Origin: a virus
Strand: one strand, 5' to 3'
Length of the DNA stretch: 23,554 bases
IMG/VR virus record: IMGVR_UViG_3300006315_000011
Coordinates: 1-23,554 of that record
The notes below the pieces were generated by a model. The model saw only the letters and a program-made list of their open reading frames with translations, was not told the origin of the DNA and did not search any database. Position 1 is the first letter of the stretch, and each line of letters opens with the position of its first letter. This document shows, in pieces, positions 1 through 8,895 of this stretch. The position numbers and the translations under genes were made by a program.

Positions 1-1468
1 GATACTGGCTTTGAAGCCACTGGTAATCCGTGGTTAATTTACTTATAATCGTTGTATAAAGACTAATCTTTTTTTGCAGATTAGCATTGTACTCTTGAAT
101 TTCAACATCTATTGTAGCTTGTGCTTTTGCCAATTCAGCTTGGTACTTTGTTACTTCTCCATTTAACTTAGCTTGTTCTTCTGCTAATTCACTTTGATAA
201 GCTTGTACCTGTTGATTCATCTGAGCAGTTTTTAAAGATAATTCATTAGTATACTGAGAAACCTCAATCTGATTCTTAGCTGCTTCTTTCTGAACTTCAG
301 CTTGATATTTAGAAACCTCAGTATTGACTCTAGCTGTTTCATCTTCTAATAACGATTGATGCTTCTGTACACTTGAATTAAATGTTTGCAATGACTCGGC
401 TAAGTCTGCTTGATGCTTCTGAACATCCGCATTAAAAGCCGCTTGACCTTTTTCTATCTCTTTTGAATATTCGCTTAATAAAACACTAGCCCTTTGAAGC
501 TCTTGAGCTGCTACATTTATAGTAGCTTGAGCCATTTCCTCATCTTCGTCTTTTAACCAATATCCAGCACTCTGTGGAGTTGAATCTTGACCACTACCAC
601 TAGCTTCATCAGTGGCTATTCCAACATCAATTAAATTTTTAGCTTGAGTTAAAGCATCTGATACTTCACTTGGAACACTCGGCAATGTTAAGTCAGCTAT
701 AGCACCTGGATCAGACCAAGTTCCAACCGCAGCTCCACTGACATTTATACCTCCTGGTAAACTTGTAGAGATACTTAAATCTGGAGGTAATCCAGCTGAC
801 ATACTTATCGCACCAGGTAAACTGGAACTAACACTTATTGGATTTGGCAAACTTGTTGAAATACTTAAGCCTACACTTAAATCTGATATAGCATCAAATA
901 CTGTCGTATCAGAATCTAGATCAGTAGGTAACTTAGCATTTAAAGCAGCCATTTTATGATGTAATAACTGTGCCGCTGCATATAGTACCACTGCATGATA
1001 CATCTCAGATGGAAAATTATCTATCGCACTATCTGTACCAGCAACTGAAGTATCAGGTAATACTATACTTATCTTAGCTGTTTGATTTGCAGTAGGGGTT
1101 GGTAAAATAGTTAGAACTGCATTATTAACATAGTAAACTGGAGAATTAACACTTGCATAATAGAGGCTATCTGAATTAGCCGCATTGCTTCTAAAAGCTG
1201 CATTTATTGGACTACATTTCAAGTCTTCTCCACTACTATCAGCATTTGTTCTAACTACATCTATAATCTTAGAGTTAGTACTTAATGTTAAAGTAGGAGA
1301 ACTATTGTTTAAAGTCTGCAATGAAGCAAACAATGGTAACATATCAGGATTACCCTTCTCTACCATAGAGATAACCCATTGCACACCATTTGCTAAGAAC
1401 TTTGATATAGCATTTGGATATGCATCAGTTTCTCCAGCATAATTACCTATTTCAGCGTTAAATGCCAC
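1..1468 (-). CDS. Putative virion protein with 18-residue helical repeats, C-terminus cut by window edge
   Basis: The open frame runs from a GTG at 1468-1466 off the left edge, giving 489 complete codons. The GTG shares a base with the TAG of the upstream gene, and AAAGGA sits about 10 bases ahead of it. Residues 1-195 look like a folded domain. Residues 201-240 are four copies of a 10-residue beta-type repeat of the form h-S-h-S-x-x-L-P-x-x. Residues 331-474 are eight copies of an 18-residue Gln/Glu/Ala-rich helical repeat. I do not recognise the family. Its place at the end of the capsid operon points to a virion component such as a connector, fibre or internal protein; that is inference. 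An elongated tail or fibre role is suggested by the repeats but not shown. Confidence 0.8.
   Translation of the reverse strand, partial: MAFNAEIGNYAGETDAYPNAISKFLANGVQWVISMVEKGNPDMLPLFASLQTLNNSSPTLTLSTNSKIIDVVRTNADSSGEDLKCSPINAAFRSNAANSDSLYYASVNSPVYYVNNAVLTILPTPTANQTAKISIVLPDTSVAGTDSAIDNFPSEMYHAVVLYAAAQLLHHKMAALNAKLPTDLDSDTTVFDAISDLSVGLSISTSLPNPISVSSSLPGAISMSAGLPPDLSISTSLPGGINVSGAAVGTWSDPGAIADLTLPSVPSEVSDALTQAKNLIDVGIATDEASGSGQDSTPQSAGYWLKDEDEEMAQATINVAAQELQRASVLLSEYSKEIEKGQAAFNADVQKHQADLAESLQTFNSSVQKHQSLLEDETARVNTEVSKYQAEVQKEAAKNQIEVSQYTNELSLKTAQMNQQVQAYQSELAEEQAKLNGEVTKYQAELAKAQATIDVEIQEYNANLQKKISLYTTIISKLTTDYQWLQSQY
47..478 (-). repeat. Eight tandem 18-residue coding repeats (54 bp each)
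   Basis: Residues 331-474 of the left-edge protein divide into eight consecutive blocks of exactly 18 residues with no gaps. The common pattern is a hydrophobic residue, then x-K/E-Y/H-Q-x-E-L at the front and Q-A-x-x-N-x-E at the back. Eighteen residues equal five full turns of an alpha-helix, so the same face repeats with little supercoil. The blocks are diverged in sequence, so this is an old protein repeat and not a recent DNA duplication. Confidence 0.85.
749..868 (-). repeat. Four tandem decapeptide coding repeats (30 bp each)
   Basis: Residues 201-240 of the left-edge protein are four 10-residue units. Each alternates hydrophobic and Ser residues and then reaches Leu-Pro at positions 7-8, as in LSISTSLPNP and ISVSSSLPGA. 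A fifth, degraded unit follows. The pattern suggests short beta-strands with turns, as in beta-solenoid or shaft-like segments. Confidence 0.8.
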
Positions 1469-1671
1469 TAAACTACCTGTCCTTTTCTTGTCCTAGCCAT
1501 TACTTCGCTTTTGCTCATCTTCTTGCCCTTAGGAGATTTTCTATTTATCTTCTTAGCAGTAGAAAGCAACTTACCGCGAGACATTCCAGTTTTAGTTGCA
1601 TAATACTTTATAACAGACATTCTATTTTTACGCATTGCATTTACTAATACTTTTGCTACTGCACCAGTCAT
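1468..1671 (-). CDS. Small basic protein of unknown function (67 aa)
   Basis: Starts with ATG at 1671, overlapping the stop of the preceding tiny gene (ATGA), and its TAG overlaps the GTG of the next gene. This tight coupling on both sides supports it as real. The product is strongly basic, with Lys/Arg spread through most of its length and Lys-rich stretches near residues 40-52 and 60-64. It has no membrane segment and no motif I recognise. A nucleic-acid-binding or virion-packaged basic protein would fit, but that is a guess from charge alone. Confidence 0.65.
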   Translation of the reverse strand: MTGAVAKVLVNAMRKNRMSVIKYYATKTGMSRGKLLSTAKKINRKSPKGKKMSKSEVMARTRKGQVV

Positions 1672-1793
1672 TTTTTCTTACTCTTTTTTGTTTTCTTTGA
1701 ATTGGTATTTTGCTTGCGTCTGCTATGATCATTTACTTCTTCCTTACCAGACTGCCAAGGGCCACCAATATCATTACTAGTTACAATTTTCAT
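1668..1793 (-). CDS. Tiny lysine-rich protein (41 aa)
   Basis: ATG at 1793 is preceded by GGAAAGGATAAT, a good ribosome binding site with 6-base spacing. The frame ends in TGA overlapping the next ATG. The last 15 residues are almost all Lys, Ser, Asn and Thr, ending KKSKKK. It is the first gene after the hairpin that follows the capsid gene. No family recognised; support is the binding site and translational coupling. Confidence 0.55.
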   Translation of the reverse strand: MKIVTSNDIGGPWQSGKEEVNDHSRRKQNTNSKKTKKSKKK

Positions 1794-1810
1794 ATTATCC
1801 TTTCCAGTTA

Positions 1811-1830
1811 GGGGGGCTAAAAAGCCCCCC
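1811..1830 (-). terminator. GC-rich hairpin after the capsid gene
   Basis: A perfect 8-bp stem, GGGGGGCT with AGCCCCCC, encloses a 4-base loop. It lies 13 bases past the stop of the major capsid gene. The minus-strand side has no T-run after it, so it may act as a partial terminator, an RNA-processing site or a 3'-end stabiliser. Any of these would let capsid message exceed that of the genes beyond it. Confidence 0.6.
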
Positions 1831-1843
1831 ATAAATTACTGAA

Positions 1844-3265
1844 TTATGCGAACTTTAACAAGGTATGAGTTTCAGGTAAAGCAATCTCAAGACCAGCTTC
1901 GGTCAAGATCATATCTTTTCTTCCGTCAACATTGTTGTTCTGTACATTAGTGATAATGTGCGTATCTCTCGATGTGCCATTAGCAGCTAATGGACGATAT
2001 GCTACATTCTTCATGTCAATCATAATGGCGTAGTCTTCCCACATTCCTCTGAATAAAGGTTGCTCGACCAAGTGTAAGTCACCGTAAAGTGTATTTACGC
2101 GTGTTACATTGTGTCCGAATGAACCTTTAACATTCTGAATGTCGACATTATAACCATTTGAACCACCGCTAGAAGTAGCTGTGTGTCCAAGTGCCATTGT
2201 GTTTCCTAAGAAAGAGCTTCCGCCAAGTTTGTTAAAGTAACTTAACACTTTTCTTGAAGCAAGTACAAGTTTGTTTCCGCTATTACCTGATTCAGGTGAG
2301 AAAACATCTTCCATTGCATCAATAAAATCATCATAAGATGAAGAAGCATAAGTAAAGGTTTTAATCTTTCCATAAGCTTCTGTGTAGGGTACAATACCCC
2401 ATGAACGACGAACAGGCCCTGTTGAGGTTGAATCATCTGATCCAATACCAAACAACATTGCATGCTCTAAGTCCATTTTATGTTCCATTAACTTTTCTTG
2501 CCAGACTCGCTTGTACTCATTAGATACACCACGATAGCGGGTAGCCAATGAAGTTCCAGAAAATAAAGAGATTGCCGTTTTAAAAATCTGACAATATCCT
2601 TCTCTATCATAGAACTCGTCTTTCCATCCTTCAGGATCGGTTGATCCCTCAGCCCATGCTGAACCAACAACTTGTCCCTTACTATCAGCATCAATGCGAA
2701 GTTTAGAAGCAGAAGCTTCTGTAATTTCACCATTGACAGATGCAGTTGGTTTATAAACAACCTTTATGAATGTACCAGAAATTCTTGCATACGCAGCATT
2801 TGTTGTCAAATCTGGGTCTGCTGATAATTTCCAATAACCAATAGCTCCGACATCACTGCCATCACTACCATCGGCATCATATTCACATTCGATTGCTACC
2901 ATCTGACCGTTAAGTAAGAAGTTAGGTTGAGTTGCTGTAGTTACAACGCGACCGTATTTATCATAAAGACAGTCCACCTGCAGATTCGATATATTGAAGT
3001 TAGCATCACTTCCACCATGTGCAGAAGTTACTGCTGCTGTTTGTACTTCAAAATTACGACGCTGCCATTGATGACGCTGCTCTAAAAATTTAAAAACAGG
3101 ATCATCAGTAGGCTTCTTTGCTACTTTAGACAAATAGGTAAAGAATGGAGACTGTTTAGGAGCGAGTTCTGACACTTTTTCCCCGAAATTATACATCCGT
3201 CTAGAATGATCAATCGAGGATGACTGCATACCGCCACCAGCGGTTATACTATATACATTTGCCAT
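1844..3265 (-). CDS. Major capsid protein (473 aa)
   Basis: The product resembles the phage major capsid proteins of the SU10/DUF5309 group, expected to have the HK97 fold. The N-terminus has the YSITAGG-type opening and a segment (residues about 30-75) rich in basic and aromatic residues, as in related capsid subunits. Position supports this: terminase, portal, scaffold and then this gene, in the usual phage order. TAGGAG lies 8 bases ahead of the ATG. Its base composition is visibly more GC-rich than most of the window, consistent with codon choice for heavy expression. A GC-rich hairpin follows directly. The family assignment is from recognition of sequence style and order, not from an alignment. 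Confidence 0.82.
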   Translation of the reverse strand: MANVYSITAGGGMQSSSIDHSRRMYNFGEKVSELAPKQSPFFTYLSKVAKKPTDDPVFKFLEQRHQWQRRNFEVQTAAVTSAHGGSDANFNISNLQVDCLYDKYGRVVTTATQPNFLLNGQMVAIECEYDADGSDGSDVGAIGYWKLSADPDLTTNAAYARISGTFIKVVYKPTASVNGEITEASASKLRIDADSKGQVVGSAWAEGSTDPEGWKDEFYDREGYCQIFKTAISLFSGTSLATRYRGVSNEYKRVWQEKLMEHKMDLEHAMLFGIGSDDSTSTGPVRRSWGIVPYTEAYGKIKTFTYASSSYDDFIDAMEDVFSPESGNSGNKLVLASRKVLSYFNKLGGSSFLGNTMALGHTATSSGGSNGYNVDIQNVKGSFGHNVTRVNTLYGDLHLVEQPLFRGMWEDYAIMIDMKNVAYRPLAANGTSRDTHIITNVQNNNVDGRKDMILTEAGLEIALPETHTLLKFA

Positions 3266-3284
3266 CTTTAACTCCTAGTTAGTT

Positions 3285-4217
3285 TCAATTCCAAGGATTC
3301 TGTTTATTATAATCAGCTATCATACTGTCTATAATCTTGTCTTCTACAGAATCCTCATTCTGTCCAGTTTGAGAAGGCATAACACCCATCGAAGCAGGTA
3401 CTTGCTGTGCCCTCTTCACTTGCTCAAACTCCCTTGAAGGAGCTGATTGTGTTTGAGGGGAGCCGTATCCTTTATCGGATGCATATAATTTCCAAAGATT
3501 ATCGAGATTAATAGAACTTGGGTCAGACATAACTCTTACGAAATCTTCAGCAACTTGTGAATCAACTTTATATTGATTCATAACCTGCTGTTTGACACCG
3601 TCCATTTGCTGTATCTGCTTTTGTTCCGCCTCACGACGCTGAATATCAGCTTGACGCTCAGTGCGTATCTTTTCTCTTTCATCCTGCATCATCGCCATTT
3701 GGTACTCAAACTGTAAGTTTTTGTATTCATCCATTTGGTCACGCCATGTTTGCTCAGATTGAACAAATCTAGCGCTTTCAGAAGAAGGATCGGATAGCGC
3801 TTCGTCCATTGAAAAATTATAAGGTTTCTGCGGTTTCTCTGGTGGGTCTGGAAAATCTGGTTCAGGTTCCTCTACTGGTTGAGGCTCTTGCTGAGCAGGT
3901 GTCTGCTGAGTAGCAAGCTGATTGAATTGCTGCTGCAATTGATCTCGCTCGTTTTTCATTTTATCAGCCTGAGACTGCCAATATTGGTACCTTACTTCAT
4001 CATTATTCTGAGGGACTTCAACTTGAGCTTCCTGTTGGGGTACAGATTCTGGCTCAGCAATTGCTTGCTCAACATCATCTGCTCCATCGAAAGCTTCCGC
4101 TACAGACCCTTTGTCACCACCGAATATGACATCATCAACTAATGAGCCCTCATCCTGAGGATCAACAGAGTGAACCTCTGGAGGTGCAGGGGTAGTCAAT
4201 TGTTCTGTTTCTGCCAT
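3285..4217 (-). CDS. Capsid scaffolding protein (310 aa)
   Basis: Lies between portal and major capsid genes, the standard place for a scaffold. The protein is acidic and rich in Gln, Glu and Pro. Residues about 75-110 and 160-215 have the charge and Gln pattern of long helices or coiled coils, with a proline-rich acidic linker at about 112-140. Low-complexity acidic N-terminal third and helical middle are typical of phage scaffolds, which fill the prohead and leave before DNA packaging. No protease motif was seen, so it probably exits rather than being cleaved in place. GGAGA precedes the ATG. The next gene starts 19 bases downstream. Confidence 0.7.
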   Translation of the reverse strand: MAETEQLTTPAPPEVHSVDPQDEGSLVDDVIFGGDKGSVAEAFDGADDVEQAIAEPESVPQQEAQVEVPQNNDEVRYQYWQSQADKMKNERDQLQQQFNQLATQQTPAQQEPQPVEEPEPDFPDPPEKPQKPYNFSMDEALSDPSSESARFVQSEQTWRDQMDEYKNLQFEYQMAMMQDEREKIRTERQADIQRREAEQKQIQQMDGVKQQVMNQYKVDSQVAEDFVRVMSDPSSINLDNLWKLYASDKGYGSPQTQSAPSREFEQVKRAQQVPASMGVMPSQTGQNEDSVEDKIIDSMIADYNKQNPWN

Positions 4218-4225
4218 AATATCTC

Positions 4226-6415
4226 CTATTTTTTAGATTGCTTCTTCTTAGGGCTCGAAGAAGGTGAATCTGATTTTGAGGCCTCACTGACCTCTTTTTT
4301 AACTTGCCCTAAAGCGTCATCTAGGCGTTTCTCAAATAGAGTGCCAGACATCTTCGCCCTACCTTCAGTATTCTTTAGGTTGGACTTTGTTTTTTCGATT
4401 TCGGCTTTCATTTTGGCGTGATAAATTTCACGCTCTCTTGTCTGCAAGTCTCCTTGCATACTCTTGATAGTCTCAGTTGCCTGCTCCAATTGCGACTGCA
4501 ACTGTTGTATCAAATCTGTTCTCTGCAGGACACCCTGCATATCGAAGACTTCTGTCTTCTTTAAAACTTCTTGTTTATCTATAATGCCTTTCTCATAAGC
4601 ATCCATATACATCTCTAGCTGTGCCATTCTATTTGTAGGCATTGTAGAACCTGTAACTACAACTACATCGTACTTTCCAACTGTTATATCATTTAAAACT
4701 TTAATCTCACCTGAATGGTCATCATAAAGTCTCTTATTTACAGTATACTCATTTATAGAGTTGTTAGGCTGGATAAGTCTAACTACCTTTTGAGTGGTGT
4801 ATAATTGTTGCATTATTGGTATAGTAATTTGTCCTAACCTATTTAGACCAGCTTCAATATCAGCCAGTTTGCTTTTCATCTTACGCTGACCAAATTCGTC
4901 AAGACTTACTGTAGCCTTGTATGTATGAGGAGCAACAGCAGAATTTCCCATAGTCATCTCATAAAGACCTAATTGATGATCTATATCATTCTTAGCTGTA
5001 TTCTCATTAGAATATAACTCGTTCGGTAGGGGAGTTGGCTGAACGGGGGTTGGCTGCCCTTGATCAAAATCAACCTCGATGGCTACTCCAGGCTGAGCCC
5101 ATTTCTGCTCGAACTCCCTCATATCTACCGAACCTGATGGTATTAAAATCTTTGTATTTGTACTTGTAGTAGCATGGGCGATAATAAGACTTCTCGTTTT
5201 ATTAATGTATTCCTGCATACCTTTAACCATGCGAACATCTGACATAGGATAGGGGGTTCTGGTATGTTGGTTCATAAAGAACACAATCGGATACTTATCG
5301 ATAGGGAGGATACGAGAATATAAAAGCTTATCGCCCATAATTACACATTGTTTAATTCTTTTTGTTGGCACAACAACTACTTCTATTTGACCAGCTTCAA
5401 CTAATTGAGCAAATGTTATCTCTTGGATATCGGGCTCTTCTGGTAACTCTAAGTTCCCCTGAGCTCTTCCTTGTTGCAGTTTTTCTTGATATAATGCTTG
5501 TAATTGTTGTATTGCTGCTTGAGCCTGTTCTGGTTCTACTACTACCTGCCCTTGTATAATCCAAGCAGGCTGTTTTAAATATTCTTTATAATCTTCTTCG
5601 TCAAGTAAGTCTTCATCTCCAGTCATACTCTCAAAGATTCTATAATGATCTATCATTAGTGGATAATATCTTTCATATCCTCTAATATATTCTTTACTTT
5701 CACCAAAATTATGTATTGTCTGGGTTTCAGTAGATTCAGGCCAAGTTGTCTCACCATCGTCTTCTCTTGCTGTATTTGGCCTATCAGATAAAAATGTTTC
5801 TGTACTAGCATTTTTTATAGCTTTTTTATACATAGGATACAAAGCCTTAGCCTGGTCTTTTGTATATAGTCTAGATATAATAATATTCTCTGCATCATCT
5901 GCAAATGGATGTCTTGAATTTGGGTCTATATAAACATCAAGTGGGTCTATATCGTGAATGCATACTTCACCTTTTCCCATATCCATCATTGGGTCTATTG
6001 CAACTAGAGCACACCCAAGCCCAGTTACATAATAATCATCTACAATTCTTCTTAATACAGTATTCCCCTCTGATATCTGCCAGATATATTCTAATAATCC
6101 ATTTATAGCTTGAGCTACTGAATTATCACTATCTTCTCTAGGGGATACTCTGAATTGTGGTTTATTAGCAGTGATTAAAGCTTTTGCTGCTTCTACTGCT
6201 GGATGAATACGATTTACAACTAATGGAGCCTGCCCTCTCTCCTCCAAAAGACGCTTCTGATCTGCTGTCCATTGCTTGCCGAGGCGAAATTCTCTATCTT
6301 CTTGAGCATGATTTGCCCATACTTCTCGCTTCTTTGAGTATGTTTTCCACAAATCATGTGTTTCTTCGACGAGTTTTTTGCCACTTTTCTGTGATTTTGA
6401 GTTGTAAGCCATCAT
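4226..6415 (-). CDS. Portal protein, P22-like (729 aa)
   Basis: Forms the dodecameric ring at one capsid vertex through which DNA enters and leaves. Length matches the roughly 725-residue P22-type portals. The N-terminal 130 residues carry the pattern of that family: an RLGKQW-type segment, a conserved VVNRIHP block and the following helix with ITANKP. The middle contains the IDPLDVYIDPNSRHP segment common in these proteins. The last 110 residues are charged and helical, ending in a Ser/Lys-rich tail, probably the coiled barrel region. Two adjacent ATG codons open the frame; the first is used here, and the second would shorten it by one residue. It sits directly after the terminase gene. Confidence 0.88.
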   Translation of the reverse strand: MMAYNSKSQKSGKKLVEETHDLWKTYSKKREVWANHAQEDREFRLGKQWTADQKRLLEERGQAPLVVNRIHPAVEAAKALITANKPQFRVSPREDSDNSVAQAINGLLEYIWQISEGNTVLRRIVDDYYVTGLGCALVAIDPMMDMGKGEVCIHDIDPLDVYIDPNSRHPFADDAENIIISRLYTKDQAKALYPMYKKAIKNASTETFLSDRPNTAREDDGETTWPESTETQTIHNFGESKEYIRGYERYYPLMIDHYRIFESMTGDEDLLDEEDYKEYLKQPAWIIQGQVVVEPEQAQAAIQQLQALYQEKLQQGRAQGNLELPEEPDIQEITFAQLVEAGQIEVVVVPTKRIKQCVIMGDKLLYSRILPIDKYPIVFFMNQHTRTPYPMSDVRMVKGMQEYINKTRSLIIAHATTSTNTKILIPSGSVDMREFEQKWAQPGVAIEVDFDQGQPTPVQPTPLPNELYSNENTAKNDIDHQLGLYEMTMGNSAVAPHTYKATVSLDEFGQRKMKSKLADIEAGLNRLGQITIPIMQQLYTTQKVVRLIQPNNSINEYTVNKRLYDDHSGEIKVLNDITVGKYDVVVVTGSTMPTNRMAQLEMYMDAYEKGIIDKQEVLKKTEVFDMQGVLQRTDLIQQLQSQLEQATETIKSMQGDLQTREREIYHAKMKAEIEKTKSNLKNTEGRAKMSGTLFEKRLDDALGQVKKEVSEASKSDSPSSSPKKKQSKK

Positions 6416-6428
6416 TTAATATTACTAC

Positions 6429-7964
6429 CTACATAGTTAACCAGTCAAGTATTTTATTGCTTTTTATCTCAAGTTCTTCTTTAGGGTCAAATTCATCCCT
6501 TTTTATCCTACAAGGTTTTGCTCCTTCAAGTGCAGTCCATACTGCATCCATAATATCATCGTTCTTACCTCTTGGATAAGATAAGAACTCTTGCTGAGCT
6601 GTCAAGTCTTGTGGTCTAAAGAAAAACTCTCCTTTCGCAAAGATTGGTACTAATGATAGTAATCTTTCACTCTTTCGGTTCCGTGGTTTTACACCTTTTT
6701 CCAAACCTGGTATATATAAATTCTTTTCGAGCATTATCGCTCTCGTTGCGCTTCGAAGTGCTTCCTGGTATGCAACTGTCTCAATCTTCATTCTTTTTGG
6801 ATTGAATCTTTCATAAATATCAATAATCTTTTGAGGTTGCCTCGCAGGATCGAGCCTTTCCCTAAAAATGTCGACAATGTACTTATTATTGTCAGCATCA
6901 ATAGCAATGGTAGCAATAACAAAATAGTCAGCACGGGCACTAAGACTAGATGCAGGATCGACTCCAGTATAGAGCTCGACTGGTATGATTTTCTTTTCAT
7001 CTCCAACTTCCCTTACCAAACAAGGTTGGCTGTTTATTTTTTCAAAGTCATAATGATGTAATTTTATATAGTCTGGCTTAAATGGAGCATCATCTGGAGA
7101 TTGAGCAATATTCATGTACTCCTGGTAGAATCCATTAATATTACCAACACTCTCAAACTCGCTCTTTATTTGTAGTATTCTCTCCTTTGGGAACCTTTCA
7201 GGCCATATACTATTCTCATCATCATCCCAAATACTATACCACAATGTCTTCCAAGCGGGACTATCTTTAGCCCAATATAAGAAACAATCTTCAGAAATAA
7301 CAGTACCAATCATAATTATCCTACCATCGTCTGATAAGGATGGTATTACAGCTTCTGTCATCCACTTTCTGTTTTTTGTTCGTCCTTCTGGGGTAAAAGC
7401 GTTTAATTCAGATTCAAAATCATCTACTATAATAACATTAGGTCTGGTATCTCCCTCAATAAAACCACGGACTCTTTGCCCAGTACCAACTGCAACAATA
7501 CGAGTTCCGTTCTTTAATATGACATCGGTTCCAGTCCATCTCCTTGCAGTAGTAGAACTGAAATCTCCAAATATCTGTCTATAATTATCACTATGATCTA
7601 AATGATATTTAATTCTAGATAAAAAGTTTATTGACTGAGCTTGAGACTCAGAAACAACAACAATGAATAAATCTTCCTCTGGTTTCTTATATGCTATCTT
7701 ATATAATGGAAATATCAGAGAACATACTGTACTCTTAGCAGTTCCCCTGGGTGCGGCAATTAAAACACGCTTTGTGTCATCATTCTTTAATTGTTTATAA
7801 ATATCTCTATGAAACGGTGGTGTATCCTTAGCTAATGCCTTTGGAAAACAATATTTACCAAACCAACCCATATCTCTCTCAAATTCTTTCTTTTCATTAT
7901 CGAGAGCATAGTTTGACTCATAATCAATATCTTTTTTTAGTCCTTTTTGGACTATTGCTTCCAT
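6429..7964 (-). CDS. terL: Terminase large subunit (511 aa)
   Basis: The ATP-driven packaging motor and headful nuclease. The N-terminal ATPase has a Walker A-type loop APRGTAKST at residues 71-79 and Walker B VIIVDDFE at 177-184. The C-terminal RNase H-like nuclease shows an acidic start at GVDPASS (Asp336), Glu395 in a KIETVAYQ segment and the final acidic cluster KNDDIMDA (Asp469, Asp470, Asp473). Length is normal for the family. The ATG overlaps the stop of the upstream gene as TAATG, so translation is probably coupled to the putative small subunit. The portal gene follows 13 bases later. Confidence 0.93.
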   Translation of the reverse strand: MEAIVQKGLKKDIDYESNYALDNEKKEFERDMGWFGKYCFPKALAKDTPPFHRDIYKQLKNDDTKRVLIAAPRGTAKSTVCSLIFPLYKIAYKKPEEDLFIVVVSESQAQSINFLSRIKYHLDHSDNYRQIFGDFSSTTARRWTGTDVILKNGTRIVAVGTGQRVRGFIEGDTRPNVIIVDDFESELNAFTPEGRTKNRKWMTEAVIPSLSDDGRIIMIGTVISEDCFLYWAKDSPAWKTLWYSIWDDDENSIWPERFPKERILQIKSEFESVGNINGFYQEYMNIAQSPDDAPFKPDYIKLHHYDFEKINSQPCLVREVGDEKKIIPVELYTGVDPASSLSARADYFVIATIAIDADNNKYIVDIFRERLDPARQPQKIIDIYERFNPKRMKIETVAYQEALRSATRAIMLEKNLYIPGLEKGVKPRNRKSERLLSLVPIFAKGEFFFRPQDLTAQQEFLSYPRGKNDDIMDAVWTALEGAKPCRIKRDEFDPKEELEIKSNKILDWLTM

Positions 7965-8764
7965 TACGCTTCCTCTTCTTTACCTTCTTCTTTTTTTTCT
8001 GTTGTCTCTGCCAGCCCATGTAGTTCCTCCGTTTGTGTTGCTTTAAATAGTTTTTTCTTCTCTTTTATGTCTGCTAATGTATGCTCTACAGTAGAAGCTT
8101 CTATCTGATGGGTAGTAACAACTTTACTTTTACCCTTCATATCATTCATATCCATAAGCTTATCTAATATAGATATAGCAGTCTTGGGATCACCGTCCTT
8201 ACCCATTCTCTCACCGTCCCAATCCATAACATTGTCTAATACTGCGGCAAGAGCTCTAGCTGTATCCATTTTCCCTATTGGAAACTGTTCAACTATCTTA
8301 TCTAACTCATCATTTACCATTTTTCTAAAGACCTCCATTTTCATTGTCTTGTTTAACGAATATCGTTTATTATCTGGAATACTGCCAAAAACTAAATGAA
8401 TAGCAGCTTTCTTATTCATTCCAGGTTGTGCCATAAGATGTGCTAACTTTTTCATGTTATCATTGTTACTTACGAACTTACCACGATTATTCTTACCACT
8501 TTCGGTATAATTATTTACTCTTCCAGAAGATTTTATATCATCTTTGCTAGAACGCACAAATGACGGCCCCCAAGGATACTTGACCTTGAAGGTTCCTCCC
8601 TTTAATTCATTCTTCTTTAGGCATTCTGCTACCTCTCCGTCAGAAGAAACACCATACTCACCTACAGAAACTTCAAAAGGGTGTTTATACGACAAACCCA
8701 GCTCATCCGCTTCTTCTCGTGAATAAACTGGGTATTCTTTTCCAGATACTACTTCGTATCGCAC
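7964..8764 (-). CDS. Putative small terminase subunit (266 aa)
   Basis: No motif decides this one; position does. It lies directly before the large terminase and is joined to it by a one-base stop/start overlap. It begins with GTG at 8764. Residues 1-95 contain a segment rich in Gly, Asn, Arg and Lys that reads like a short DNA- or numod-type binding repeat. Residues 100-215 are predicted helical. The last 40 residues are highly charged, with an acidic Glu-rich end. Small terminase subunits recognise the phage DNA and are often this variable. A DNA-binding protein of another kind is a fair alternative. Confidence 0.5.
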   Translation of the reverse strand: MRYEVVSGKEYPVYSREEADELGLSYKHPFEVSVGEYGVSSDGEVAECLKKNELKGGTFKVKYPWGPSFVRSSKDDIKSSGRVNNYTESGKNNRGKFVSNNDNMKKLAHLMAQPGMNKKAAIHLVFGSIPDNKRYSLNKTMKMEVFRKMVNDELDKIVEQFPIGKMDTARALAAVLDNVMDWDGERMGKDGDPKTAISILDKLMDMNDMKGKSKVVTTHQIEASTVEHTLADIKEKKKLFKATQTEELHGLAETTEKKEEGKEEEA

Positions 8765-8772
8765 AAATAAAG

Positions 8773-8892
8773 TTACTTACCTCGCTGACTGTAAACGCCA
8801 CGAGAAACTTCTGCAACTACAGGTTTAGCTTTCTTAACCGTCTTCTTTACAGTTTTTGCAACTTTCTTTACTGCTTTTTTTGCTTTAGCCAT
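8773..8892 (-). CDS. Lysine/alanine-rich histone H1-like peptide (39 aa)
   Basis: ATG at 8892 has a strong AAGGAG site 6 bases ahead, placed over the stop of the peptidase gene. Residues 1-23 are almost entirely Lys, Ala, Val and Thr in a repeating KK-A/V-x-K pattern, as in the tails of bacterial and eukaryotic H1-type proteins. The last 10 residues change to a mixed sequence ending in QRGK. It ends 8 bases before the GTG of the putative small terminase. The composition predicts DNA or polyanion binding, perhaps as a packaged DNA-condensing peptide; this is inference. Confidence 0.6.
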   Translation of the reverse strand: MAKAKKAVKKVAKTVKKTVKKAKPVVAEVSRGVYSQRGK

Positions 8893-8895
8893 TTT

